Origin: DAOTTI01 sp034437795
GTDB taxonomy: Bacteria; Chloroflexota; UBA11872; UBA12225
Assembly: GCA_034437795.1 (NCBI GenBank)
Contig: DAOTTI010000156.1
Location: 1 to 23,241 of the forward strand
Direction: 5' to 3'
DNA length: 23,241 bases
Part shown: piece after piece, positions 14,177-21,116 of the stretch
How the letters are laid out: each line of letters opens with the position of its first letter
Position numbering within the stretch: the first letter of the stretch is position 1
Notes under the pieces: generated by a model
The model's database searches: none
The model's input: the letters and a program-made list of their open reading frames with translations, nothing else
Told to the model about the DNA's origin: nothing
Translations under genes and position numbers: made by a program

Positions 14177-15778
14177 ATGGCGGCAACGGCATCGACGGTC
14201 TCGGGTTCTTCGCCGCGGGCGCCTGTCAAGGCGCCGCCAGAGCGCCATCCGGTGATGGCCGGAGCCCCGGCCAGCCATCCAGCAGGTACGGGGTTGTGGC
14301 TGCTGCGGCGCGCCGGCCTGGTGGCCGGGGGCGTGGCCGCCCTGCGGGCGGCGATTGCGGGGGCGGCGGCCAGCCGCAATGGCCGGCAGGCGCCGCTCGC
14401 GTCCGACCGTGACCGGATCGCCCATCTGCTGCGCCGCGCCGGCTTCGGCTATTCGCAGGATGACCTGGACCGGTACACGGGGATGGGCGTGGCCGGCGCG
14501 ATCGACCACCTGCTCAACTATGAACGGGTGCCAGACGACGTCGATGAGCGCCTGGAGGGCTACCGGCTCAATCTGAACGCGGCCGCGGACCTGCAGCGCT
14601 GGTGGCTGCTGCGCATGATCTACACACGGCGCCCGCTGCTGGAGAAGATGGTGCTCTTCTGGCACGGGCTGCTGGTGAGCGGGTACGCGAAGGTCGGCCT
14701 GCCTCAGCCTAAGCCGGAGAACCCCAACCCGCCCAACCTGATGCTGAACCAGAACCAGTTCTTTCGCGCCCATGCCCTGGACGACTTCGGCGCCATCCTG
14801 AAGGGCATCTCCCGCGACCCAGCGATGGTGATCTACCTGGACAGCCGCGTGAACCGCAAGGGGAAGCCGAACGAGAACTACGCGCGGGAGCTGATGGAGC
14901 TGTTCAGCCTCGGAGTCTACGGGCCGGACGGGCAGCCGAACTACACCGAGCAGGACGTGCGCGAAGCCGCCCGCGCCTTCACCGGCTGGGGCCTCAACCA
15001 GCAGCAGGAGTTCGTCTTCAGCCCCGGCCAGCATGACACCGGCCTGAAGACCATCTTCGGCTGGACGGGCAACTTTACCGGCGATGACGTGATTGACCTG
15101 ATCCTGGCCCATCCGTCCTGCCCCTACTACATCGCGCGGCGCCTGTTCTCGTTCTTCGCCTATGACGATCCGGAGCCGGAAGCGCTGGCACCCGTGGTCC
15201 GCGCCTTCCAGGAGTCGGGGGGCAGCATCAAGGCCACGGTGCGCGCGATCCTGACCTCGCCGGCCTTCTTCTCGGAGCGAGCCTACCGCGCGAAGGTGAA
15301 GGCGCCGGTGGAGTACCTGGCCGGCATCGCGCGGGCGTTCCAGCTCCAGACGGACGCCTTCGGCCTGGACGCCAGCGCCCGACGCATGGGGCAGACGCTC
15401 TTCAACCCGCCGAATGTGGCCGGCTGGCCGGGTGGGGCGCAGTGGTTCACCACCACGAGCTGGCTGGAGCGGGTCAATCTGGCCAACCGGCTGCTGACCA
15501 TCCGCAAGGATGAGCACACTCAGCCCATCAACTTCCTGGCCATTCTCCAGCGGCACGGCCTCGCCTCGCCGGAGAAGGTGGTGGACTACTTCCTTGGACT
15601 GCTGGTCGATGGCCAGGTGACGCCCCAGCAGCGCCAGACGCTGATCGACTACGTCACGCAAGGCAACCTGTGGCCCAGGTCGGGGCTGCCCGCGCGGGAG
15701 ACGGACCCCGCGGTGGACCGCAAGGTGCGCGGCCTGGCCTACCTGATCGTCGCCATGCCCGAGTTCCAGCTAGCATAA
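14177..15778 (+). CDS. DUF1800 family protein
   Basis: 533 residues, full family length. Family hallmarks are IAHLLRRAGFGYSQDDLDRY (about 76-95), WWLLRMIYTRRPLLEKM, LFWHGLLVSG, DPAMVIYLDSRVNRKG, the highly conserved PNENYARELMELFSLGV, ARAFTGWGL and the late FNPPNVAGWPGG. The biochemical function is not established. These proteins are almost always encoded beside a DUF1501 protein, as here. The N-terminus has WLLRRAGLVAGGVAALRAA at about 41-59, an Arg-Arg followed by a hydrophobic stretch, consistent with export, possibly by the Tat route, after an unusually long n-region. AGG lies eight bases before the ATG. The DUF1501 gene follows after 19 bp. Confidence 0.93.
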   Translation: MAATASTVSGSSPRAPVKAPPERHPVMAGAPASHPAGTGLWLLRRAGLVAGGVAALRAAIAGAAASRNGRQAPLASDRDRIAHLLRRAGFGYSQDDLDRYTGMGVAGAIDHLLNYERVPDDVDERLEGYRLNLNAAADLQRWWLLRMIYTRRPLLEKMVLFWHGLLVSGYAKVGLPQPKPENPNPPNLMLNQNQFFRAHALDDFGAILKGISRDPAMVIYLDSRVNRKGKPNENYARELMELFSLGVYGPDGQPNYTEQDVREAARAFTGWGLNQQQEFVFSPGQHDTGLKTIFGWTGNFTGDDVIDLILAHPSCPYYIARRLFSFFAYDDPEPEALAPVVRAFQESGGSIKATVRAILTSPAFFSERAYRAKVKAPVEYLAGIARAFQLQTDAFGLDASARRMGQTLFNPPNVAGWPGGAQWFTTTSWLERVNLANRLLTIRKDEHTQPINFLAILQRHGLASPEKVVDYFLGLLVDGQVTPQQRQTLIDYVTQGNLWPRSGLPARETDPAVDRKVRGLAYLIVAMPEFQLA

Positions 15779-15797
15779 GCAAAGGAGCCAGATCGCC

Positions 15798-17093
15798 ATG
15801 ACCATGCTTACGCGGCGCATCTTCATCCAGGATGGGTTCAAGGTCGTCTCCCTCGGGTTCGCGCTGCCCCACGTCTTCACGCGGGCGGTGCAGGCGGCGG
15901 AGATCGAGGCCGGGCGGGAGCCGGGGGTGCTGCGGGTGCCCGGCGAGGCGCCGAACGACCCGTACGCCGGCCGCACGCTGATCGTCGTCCAGATGGCGGG
16001 GGGGAACGACGGGCTGAATACGGTGGTGCCCTACACGGAGGGGCTCTATTACCAGCATCGCAAGAACCTCGGCATTCCAGAGGACCAGGTGCTGAGGCTC
16101 GACGACCGCTTCGGGCTGCACCCGTCGATGGCCGGCTTCAAGGCGCTGTGGGACAGCGGCAACCTGGCCATCGTGCACGGGGTGGGCTACCCCAACCCCA
16201 GCTTCTCGCACTTCAAGTCGATGGACATCTGGCAGACGGCCGATCCGGAGGGCCGCGCCAGCGAGGGCTGGCTGGCCAAGCTGGTCAAGGGCACGGTGGA
16301 CAAGCGGGGGCACCCCTTTGCCGGCTTTGCCGCCGGCGGCACCCTGCCTCCCGCCCTGATGGCCCCCGATTACCCCATCCCGGCCGTGGACAACGTCGCC
16401 AACTACAAGATCCTGCCGGACCCGCGCTATCCGGCCGACGGGCCGGTGCGCCAGGCGGCCCTGGTGCAGCTCTACCAGGCGCACGCGGGGAATGGCCCCT
16501 TCGGGCAGGTCTTGCAGAGCACCCAGCAAGGGACGCTTGACAGCATTGAGCGCCTGCAGCAGGCGCACGCCGCCTACCAGCCGGCGGTGGAGTACCCCAA
16601 GGACGGGTTCTCCGCGGGGCTCAAGCTGCTGGCGGAGACGATTACCGGCGACCTCGGCGTGAAGGTCGGATACATCACCATCGGCGGATTTGACACCCAT
16701 TCGGGCCAGAAGAACCAGCAGGCGCGCCTGCTCCAGACCCTATCCGACGGGCTGAAGGCCTTCTGGGACGACCTGACGGCGCACGGCAAGGCTGGCGACG
16801 TGATGATCATGACCTGGAGTGAGTTCGGGCGGCGCGTGATTGAGAACGGCTCCAACGGGACCGATCACGGGACGGCGGCGCCCCAGTTCATCATCGGCCA
16901 GCACATCCGCGCCGGCCACTGGGGTGAGCCGCCCAGCCTGAGCGACCTGGACCGCGGCAACTTCAAGTTCACCACCGACTTCCGCTCGGTCTACAGCACG
17001 GTAATGGACGGCTGGCTCGGGGCGCCGGCGGAAAAGGTGCTGGGGGCGCGCTTCCCCGTGCTGGGCTTCCTCGGCGCCGGCGCTTCGGCCTGA
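15798..17093 (+). CDS. DUF1501 family protein with twin-arginine signal
   Basis: 431 residues. The N-terminus LTRRIFIQDGFKVVSLGFAL is a twin-arginine (Tat) type signal, so a folded, probably metal-containing protein is exported. Family motifs are VQMAGGNDGLNTVVPY (about 64-79), FGLHPSM, NPSFSHFKSMDIWQTADP, GGFDTHSGQ and MTWSEFGRRVIENGSNGTDHG. The Asp/His positions in the last two resemble the metal site of the alkaline phosphatase/sulfatase superfamily, to which DUF1501 is thought to be related. AGGAG lies ten bases before the ATG. It follows the DUF1800 gene by 19 bp, and the pair is presumed to act together at the cell surface on an unknown substrate. Confidence 0.93.
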   Translation: MTMLTRRIFIQDGFKVVSLGFALPHVFTRAVQAAEIEAGREPGVLRVPGEAPNDPYAGRTLIVVQMAGGNDGLNTVVPYTEGLYYQHRKNLGIPEDQVLRLDDRFGLHPSMAGFKALWDSGNLAIVHGVGYPNPSFSHFKSMDIWQTADPEGRASEGWLAKLVKGTVDKRGHPFAGFAAGGTLPPALMAPDYPIPAVDNVANYKILPDPRYPADGPVRQAALVQLYQAHAGNGPFGQVLQSTQQGTLDSIERLQQAHAAYQPAVEYPKDGFSAGLKLLAETITGDLGVKVGYITIGGFDTHSGQKNQQARLLQTLSDGLKAFWDDLTAHGKAGDVMIMTWSEFGRRVIENGSNGTDHGTAAPQFIIGQHIRAGHWGEPPSLSDLDRGNFKFTTDFRSVYSTVMDGWLGAPAEKVLGARFPVLGFLGAGASA

Positions 17094-17188
17094 CGTCCCA
17101 TGATCTGACGCGCCCGCTTCGGCCCGCTCTGCGGCGGTGCGGCTCCGGCCGCCTGTCCTCCCGGCCCCATGGCGGCGGCCCGGCGCGC

Positions 17189-17194
17189 TATACT
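17189..17194 (+). promoter_or_regulatory. -10-like box before the small gene at 17214
   Basis: TATACT on the plus strand. A start of transcription near 17201 would place AGAGGGA and the GTG at 17214 in the leader and would exclude the ATG at 17169 as the start codon. No clear -35 is seen. Confidence 0.35.
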
Positions 17195-17213
17195 GCCAGC
17201 AGAGGGACGCGTA

Positions 17214-17675
17214 GTGGGACCGCAGACAGGGGTCACGACGGCGGGTGGCCCGCCCGGCATGCTGGAGGCCGGCCAGGCATTCGCCAGCGGCACCACGTTC
17301 ATTCGTCCGCAGGAGTGGATGGAGGTGCTGGCGCGCGCGTACCGCATCTCGCCGCGGCAGGCCGGACAGCTCCTGCGGGCGGCGGCTGAGGAGGCCATCG
17401 CCGACGGGGACACGCACGACCTGCTAGGGGTCTGGGACCGCGCCTGCCGCGCCTGCGACCGCTACGTGGCGCGGCGCGAGTTCGCCGTCGGCATCATGCT
17501 CGGCTACTTCCGCTGGCGGACGCGACCGGATGGGTCCGAGGAGCTGGCCCCCACGGCCCTGGCGCAGGCAGCCGGCGTCCAGCGCATCTCGCAGGACATC
17601 GACGCGGCGATCGATGCGGCCTTCGACAGCGAGACGGAGATCGAGATCGAGCCGGAGCCGTGGACGGGCGTATAG
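17214..17675 (+). CDS. Protein of unknown function with acidic C-terminus
   Basis: 153 residues from a GTG at 17214, chosen because AGAGGGA lies six bases upstream and a TATACT box lies 20 bases upstream. An in-frame ATG at 17169 precedes that box. The sequence has a helical middle (PQEWMEVLARAYRISPRQAG, LLRAAAEEAIADGD) and a cysteine-containing segment WDRACRACDRYVARREFAVG. A possible helix-turn-helix-like stretch follows (LAPTALAQAAGVQRISQDID), and the acidic tail is SETEIEIEPEPW. No family is recognised and there is no signal peptide or membrane helix. It follows the DUF1501 gene by 120 bp and is convergent with the LysE-like gene. Confidence 0.65.
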   Translation: MGPQTGVTTAGGPPGMLEAGQAFASGTTFIRPQEWMEVLARAYRISPRQAGQLLRAAAEEAIADGDTHDLLGVWDRACRACDRYVARREFAVGIMLGYFRWRTRPDGSEELAPTALAQAAGVQRISQDIDAAIDAAFDSETEIEIEPEPWTGV

Positions 17676-17726
17676 TATAGCCTGCGCGGTTCATCAAGTA
17701 GGGCGTCCACGTCTGCCGTGACCCGG

Positions 17727-17746
17727 GGGAAGGGGAGCGCCTTCCC
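17727..17746. terminator. Hairpin between convergent genes, possible bidirectional terminator
   Basis: GGGAAGG, a 6-base loop (GGAGCG), CCTTCCC: a perfect 7-bp stem in the 124-bp gap between the genes ending at 17675 (plus) and 17800 (minus). There is no U-run, so this is a weak call made on stem and position only. Confidence 0.3.
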
Positions 17747-17799
17747 GCGGAGCGAAGAGCCGAGGCCGGCGTAAGGCCCGATCGCCGTACCTGCGACGC

Positions 17800-18531
17800 T
17801 CAGTCCGTGGAGCCGCTCGGATCGTGCACTGCTGGCGCCGGCGCGGGTGAGGCCAGGCGCCGGCTAACGGCCGCCCGAAGGAACAGCAGGCCCATGGCGG
17901 CCAGGAAAAGGCCGGCCGCGGCGATGACCCAGTTGTAGATGGCTGGGCTGGCGATGGCCCGCCCGTTGGCCACGGCCAGGGCGACCGCGGCGTACCAGCT
18001 CAGGTCGGACAGGATGTGGCCGGTGTAGAAGGCGGTGATGCCGGACAGCCCGCGGTGCAGGGCGATGGCGACGTAGCCGGCGCCGATGGTGGCCCACCAG
18101 AGCACCCAGTAGGGGTTGGAGGCGCTCACCACCACGCCGAGCGCGACCGGGGCCAGGCCAATGGCGCCGGCCGGGGCCATGTCCGCCACCACCCGTTGCG
18201 CCAGTCCGTCGCTCACCATGGTCCAGCCGAGCCAGATCAGGGTCACGCCGCCGGCGCCGGCGATGGCGCGGGTCACCGCCGGCCGCCGCAGGACGGGCCC
18301 CAGCCCCAGGGCCAGCGCCACCACGATGGCCAGCTCCAGCACGCCGTGCCCGGCCACCAGGGCCGGGCCCGCCCAGAAGCCTGAGGCGGCGGCCCCGGCG
18401 ACGACGGCGGCGAAGAGCGGGCCGGGCACGAGCGCCCCCGAGAAGCCGACCAGCAGTGACGTGACAAAGAGGCCGGGCAGGCCGCCGAGCAACGACGCGC
18501 GGGGAAGACGTAACCGCATCGTCACCAGCAT
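17800..18531 (-). CDS. LysE/RhtB-family transporter
   Basis: Small-solute exporter of the LysE superfamily, up to 243 residues with about six hydrophobic segments. Features are LFVTSLLVGFSGALVPGPLF (the N-terminal helix with its conserved Pro-Gly-Pro), AAASGFWAGPALVAGHGVLE, an IWLGWTM segment, SASNPYWVLWWATIGAGYVA (the conserved NPxxxLWW element) and a final VIAAAGLFLAAMGLLFL. The substrate (amino acid or other metabolite) cannot be assigned. Two starts are possible, ATG 18531 (MLVTMRLR) and ATG 18519 (MRLRLPR). Neither has a strong ribosome site, and a TATGCT box seven bases before 18519 would favour the shorter form. Repeats begin just upstream, so longer versions are unlikely. Confidence 0.87.
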   Translation of the reverse strand: MLVTMRLRLPRASLLGGLPGLFVTSLLVGFSGALVPGPLFAAVVAGAAASGFWAGPALVAGHGVLELAIVVALALGLGPVLRRPAVTRAIAGAGGVTLIWLGWTMVSDGLAQRVVADMAPAGAIGLAPVALGVVVSASNPYWVLWWATIGAGYVAIALHRGLSGITAFYTGHILSDLSWYAAVALAVANGRAIASPAIYNWVIAAAGLFLAAMGLLFLRAAVSRRLASPAPAPAVHDPSGSTD

Positions 18532-18572
18532 ACTGGCTATGGGCGCACCAGCGTACGGCTCCGGCTGCTGCG

Positions 18573-18671
18573 TTCCCTCTCTCACAGGAAGCGGGCCAGG
18601 GTGAGGGCTCCCAGGTGAGGGCTCCCATGGGGAAGAGTCCCATCTCCCCGTGAGAGACGGCCAGGGGCGAG
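18573..18671. repeat. Cluster of degenerate CCCTCTCC-type repeats
   Basis: TTCCCTCTCTCACAGG, then CCAGGGTGAGGGCTCCCA, a second GGTGAGGGCTCCCAT, and CCATCTCCCCGTGAGAGACGG. These are diverged members of the palindrome family seen intact at 3322, 7354 and 7416, here arranged as at least two partial copies. Confidence 0.6.
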
Positions 18672-18677
18672 AGCTGC

Positions 18678-18785
18678 GCCAGCCGCACCGACGGCTCCTC
18701 TCGCGATGGGACGCCATCGACCGTAGTGATGGTTCACGCGCGGCGGCACCGCCGCCAGCCGCACCTACCGCTCTTCTCGCGATCG
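18678..18785. repeat. Two 32-base direct repeats, 76 bases apart start to start
   Basis: The stretch at 18678-18709 (GCCAGCCGCACCGACGGCTC, then CTCTCGCGATGG) recurs at 18754-18785 (GCCAGCCGCACCTACCGCTC, then TTCTCGCGATCG) with four mismatches. There are only two copies, the spacer is non-repetitive, and there are no cas genes. Confidence 0.7.
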
Positions 18786-18995
18786 AACAGGGCCGGCGCC
18801 GGCCCACGGTGCCGCCGCGCGGCAAGGGTAGCCAGATGGGCCCGGGGGAACTCACGCTCTGCAAGTAAAGGCGCCCGTCGGGGAGCTCGGCCAACAGGGG
18901 TGCGGGCGTGGGTGATGGGCTACCGATTGGGCAGCAGCAGCCAGACGGGCCGCCCCGTGCGCGAGAGCGGGCCGCGTCTTATCTGAAGAATAGGG

Positions 18996-19068
18996 GGTGA
19001 CCGATGGGACTCGAACCCACAACCACTGGAGCCACAATCCAGTGCTCTACCATTGAGCTACGGCCACC
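18996..19068 (-). tRNA. tRNA-His (anticodon GTG)
   Basis: The minus strand folds into a complete cloverleaf: acceptor GTGGCCG with CGGTCAC, D-arm GCTC/GAGC, anticodon stem CTGGA/TCCAG around the loop TTGTGGC (anticodon GTG at 19035-19033), and T-arm GTGGG/CCCAT with TTCGAGT. An extra G at 19068 pairs with C at the discriminator position (18996). This is the G-1:C73 pair that identifies bacterial tRNA-His. The following bases are CCC, so the CCA end is not encoded and must be added by the CCA-adding enzyme. Confidence 0.97.
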
Positions 19069-19106
19069 ACACGCCGGAGCGCACGCCAGTAGCGCGGCGC
19101 GCGTAG

Positions 19107-19115
19107 ATTTTACCA
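19107..19115 (-). promoter_or_regulatory. Extended -10 promoter element of tRNA-His
   Basis: TGGTAAAAT on the minus strand: a TGn extension followed by TAAAAT, 38 bases before the tRNA 5' end. No good -35 was found at standard spacing, which extended -10 promoters tolerate. Confidence 0.4.
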
Positions 19116-19311
19116 GAGAGGGTCACCTGGGCGGCAGCCCCGGCGGGTGCCGTGTGTCGGTTCGAAACGGTGTTGGTGGCTTGGCCCGAGGCCCGTTGTG
19201 GTGACGCGTTTCAGGTAAGCGACAGGACATCGCTGGACCTGGATCCCCTGAGCACTAGACGATGCAACTACGTCTTGCACCCCATCCGGACGGACCGGCT
19301 GTGCCTACCGC

Positions 19312-19320
19312 TGGTACAAT
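19312..19320 (+). promoter_or_regulatory. Extended -10 promoter element of tRNA-Pro
   Basis: TGGTACAAT on the plus strand, ending ten bases before the tRNA-Pro 5' end: a TGn extension followed by TACAAT. There is no clear -35. Together with 19107 it suggests that both tRNA genes use extended -10 promoters. Confidence 0.45.
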
Positions 19321-19330
19321 TTCGTGGTCG

Positions 19331-19404
19331 CGGGGAGTAGCTCAGCCCGGTAGAGCACCACGTTTGGGACGTGGGGGTCGGAGGTTCAAGTCCTCTCTCC
19401 CCGA
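19331..19404 (+). tRNA. tRNA-Pro (anticodon TGG)
   Basis: Complete cloverleaf: acceptor CGGGGAG with CTCCCCG and discriminator A, D-arm GCTC/GAGC with loop AGCCCGGTA, anticodon stem CCACG/CGTGG around TTTGGGA (anticodon TGG), variable loop GGGTC, and T-arm GGAGG/CCTCT with TTCAAGT. CCG follows the discriminator, so CCA is not encoded. Confidence 0.97.
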
Positions 19405-19517
19405 CCGCGCTTCACGCGTCGCTGGACGCGTCACCTCCCATCGGCCAGGCGCGGAGCCGCCAGGGTGTGCTGCTGGATGGAGTGCGTTGCCGGAGGGTCT
19501 CGGAGATCTCAACCGGC

Positions 19518-19814
19518 TCAAGGGGGCGCGCCCGGCCATCGCCCGCGGGGAGGCTGGGGCCCACGGGGGCCATTCGCCCGTGCCGCGTACTGGTTGAGGA
19601 GGTGCACGGCGTAGGCGCCCACCAGCACGAACAGCCAGGCGGCGCACGTGGCCGCGATGATGCCGGCCCCCTGGCCATAGCCTGCATCCACGCGGTAGTA
19701 GACCGCCCACCACAGGATCGCCGCCAGCAGCCCTTGGATCATGCGGTCCTGCAGCGTCCCGCGGAGCTTTCCGCCCCCCTTTGCCGGCTTCGGGCTCGGG
19801 CCTCCGGTTGCCAT
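19518..19814 (-). CDS. Small membrane protein of unknown function
   Basis: 98 residues from the ATG at 19814. There is a Lys/Pro/Gly-rich N-terminus (SPKPAKGGGKLRG), then two hydrophobic segments (about MIQGLLAAILWWAVYY and GIIAATCAAWLFVLVGAYAV), then a Gly/Pro/Arg-rich tail. No family is recognised. TATACT on the minus strand at 19821-19826 ends only six bases before the ATG, so the message would begin at or next to the start codon (leaderless). It faces the tRNA-Pro gene and diverges from the long untranslated stretch before the PP2C gene. Confidence 0.7.
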   Translation of the reverse strand: MATGGPSPKPAKGGGKLRGTLQDRMIQGLLAAILWWAVYYRVDAGYGQGAGIIAATCAAWLFVLVGAYAVHLLNQYAARANGPRGPQPPRGRWPGAPP

Positions 19815-20262
19815 GCTTGCAGTATAGTCGCTCCGTGCCCGTTTGCACGAGCCCCGCGCGTCATGATCCACGCTGCCGGGCCGACCGGCGAGCGGACGGC
19901 GCATTGCGCCGCGCCCGTCCGCCTGCGCGATGACGGCGCCCCGTTCACCGGGCCCCACAGGGGCACTACAGGGGCGCAGACTGTGCAATATACACAGCCG
20001 TAAAGGCCCCGATTTCGGGCATCCTGCACGGTGGGTTTGCTGGCAGGCGCGTACTACCATGGAGGTCATTGCTGCAGACGACAGGCGCGCCTGGCCAGAG
20101 CACTGCCGGTCCGACGCTGTGATCGCCACACAGACCAGGGAAGATGGGGCGGTAGGGTGGGGCGCTGAGCGCCGCGTCCGCCTCGCCGGCCGGCCCCGTG
20201 TCTGTGTGGGGCGGAGCGGTGGAGGCCGGCCGCGCCGGGGCGCCTGGGCCGGCGCGCGCGGC
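19815..20262. other. Intergenic region before the PP2C gene; no gene seen
   Basis: About 450 bp. The PP2C reading frame stays open through it back to 19930, but the translated stretch is Arg/Gly-rich and lacks family homology, and conserved PP2C sequence begins only after 20263. A small imperfect palindrome CTGTG-CAATATA-CACAG lies at about 19979-19995. Short repeats of CAGGGGC occur near 19957-19975. The promoter of the PP2C-GS pair should be here, but I could not place it with confidence. Confidence 0.5.
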
Positions 20263-21078
20263 ATGATCGTGGAAGCTGCCTCCGCCAGCCACCCGGGACT
20301 GCGACGGCGTGACAATGAAGACGCCGTGGTGGCCTGCATCCCCGACGATCCCGACGTCCTGGCCGGCAAAGGCGCCCTCTTCGCCGTGGCCGATGGCCTG
20401 GGCGGGCACGCCGCCGGAGAGGTCGCCAGCAGGGCGGCGCTGGACGCCCTCGTGGGGGAGTACTATTCGCCGCGCGCCCCGCACCGAGTGGAGGCGGCCA
20501 TGCAGCAGGCGGTGCAGGCCGCGAACCTGCGCGTCTACGCCCTGGCCCACGGCGCTGATCCCACGCTGCATGGCATGCAGACCACGCTGGCGGCGGTGGT
20601 CCTGGCCGGACGCCACGCCTACGTCGCGCACGCCGGCGATTCGCGCGTCTACCTGCTCCGGAACGGGGAGTTCACCCAGCTCACCGCCGACCACTCCGAG
20701 GCTGCCGAGCTGCTGCGGTTGCGCCTGATTACGCCGGAACAGGCCCGCGAGCATCCGCGGCGCAACGTGCTCACCCGCACCCTCGGCCACCACCGGCTCC
20801 TGCGCCCCGACTTCGCCCGCCTGGCGGTCCTGGCGGGCGACGCCTTCTTGCTGTGCACTGATGGCCTGTGGGGCGAGGTCGAGCCGGCGGACCTGCGCCG
20901 AGCGACCCAGATGGCGCCGGCCGCGGCCTGCCGCGAGCTGGTGCGCCTCGCGTGCGAGCGCGGGGGGAGCGACAATATCACCGTGCAAGTGGTCAGGGTG
21001 ATCGAGGCCGGCGCTGAGCCGCAGGCGCCACGGGCCGGCCGCATCGCGCGCCTGCTGGCCGGACTGCGCGGGGGCTAA
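20263..21078 (+). CDS. PP2C-family serine/threonine protein phosphatase
   Basis: Metal-dependent Ser/Thr phosphatase, 271 residues from the ATG at 20263. Motifs in order are GLRRRDNEDAV (13-22; Asp17 and Glu19 lie in the first metal motif), FAVADGLGGHAAGEVAS (40-56, the DG pair at 44-45), GMQTTLAAVVL, AHAGDSRVYLLR (122-133), NVLTRTLG (168-175), LLCTDGLWGEV (196-206) and GGSDNITVQVV (234-244). All core aspartates are present, so it should be active and cytoplasmic. The last ~25 residues are an Ala/Arg-rich tail. No ribosome site is obvious before the ATG. No Ser/Thr kinase or FHA gene is in the window. The divergent glutamine synthetase homologue follows 38 bp later. Confidence 0.93.
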   Translation: MIVEAASASHPGLRRRDNEDAVVACIPDDPDVLAGKGALFAVADGLGGHAAGEVASRAALDALVGEYYSPRAPHRVEAAMQQAVQAANLRVYALAHGADPTLHGMQTTLAAVVLAGRHAYVAHAGDSRVYLLRNGEFTQLTADHSEAAELLRLRLITPEQAREHPRRNVLTRTLGHHRLLRPDFARLAVLAGDAFLLCTDGLWGEVEPADLRRATQMAPAAACRELVRLACERGGSDNITVQVVRVIEAGAEPQAPRAGRIARLLAGLRGG

Positions 21079-21116
21079 GCCACGCGGCGTAACCACGTCA
21101 TGGGAGGTCGTGCCAC

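Larger units (their letters stand above)
18532..18995. other. Repeat-rich intergenic spacer; no gene seen
   Basis: About 460 bp. A degenerate cluster of the dispersed palindrome lies at about 18573-18671, with repeated GTGAGGGCTCCCA and a CATCTCCCCGTGAGAGACGG arm. The 32-base direct repeat is listed separately. The remaining 200 bases before tRNA-His show no convincing coding potential or conserved element. Confidence 0.6.

Noticed and set aside
14090..15661. 523-codon open frame antisense to DUF1800
   Set aside because: No domain, composition typical of an antisense shadow, and the plus strand encodes the full DUF1800 motif series.
18678..18785. Possible CRISPR array
   Set aside because: Only two imperfect repeats with a 44-base spacer, no further units and no cas genes.
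18852..19037. Small open frame overlapping tRNA-His on the minus strand
   Set aside because: It is translated from the tRNA gene itself and unlikely to be coding.
19966..21096. 376-codon open frame antisense to PP2C
   Set aside because: Shadow of a gene with all PP2C motifs; no recognisable protein features.
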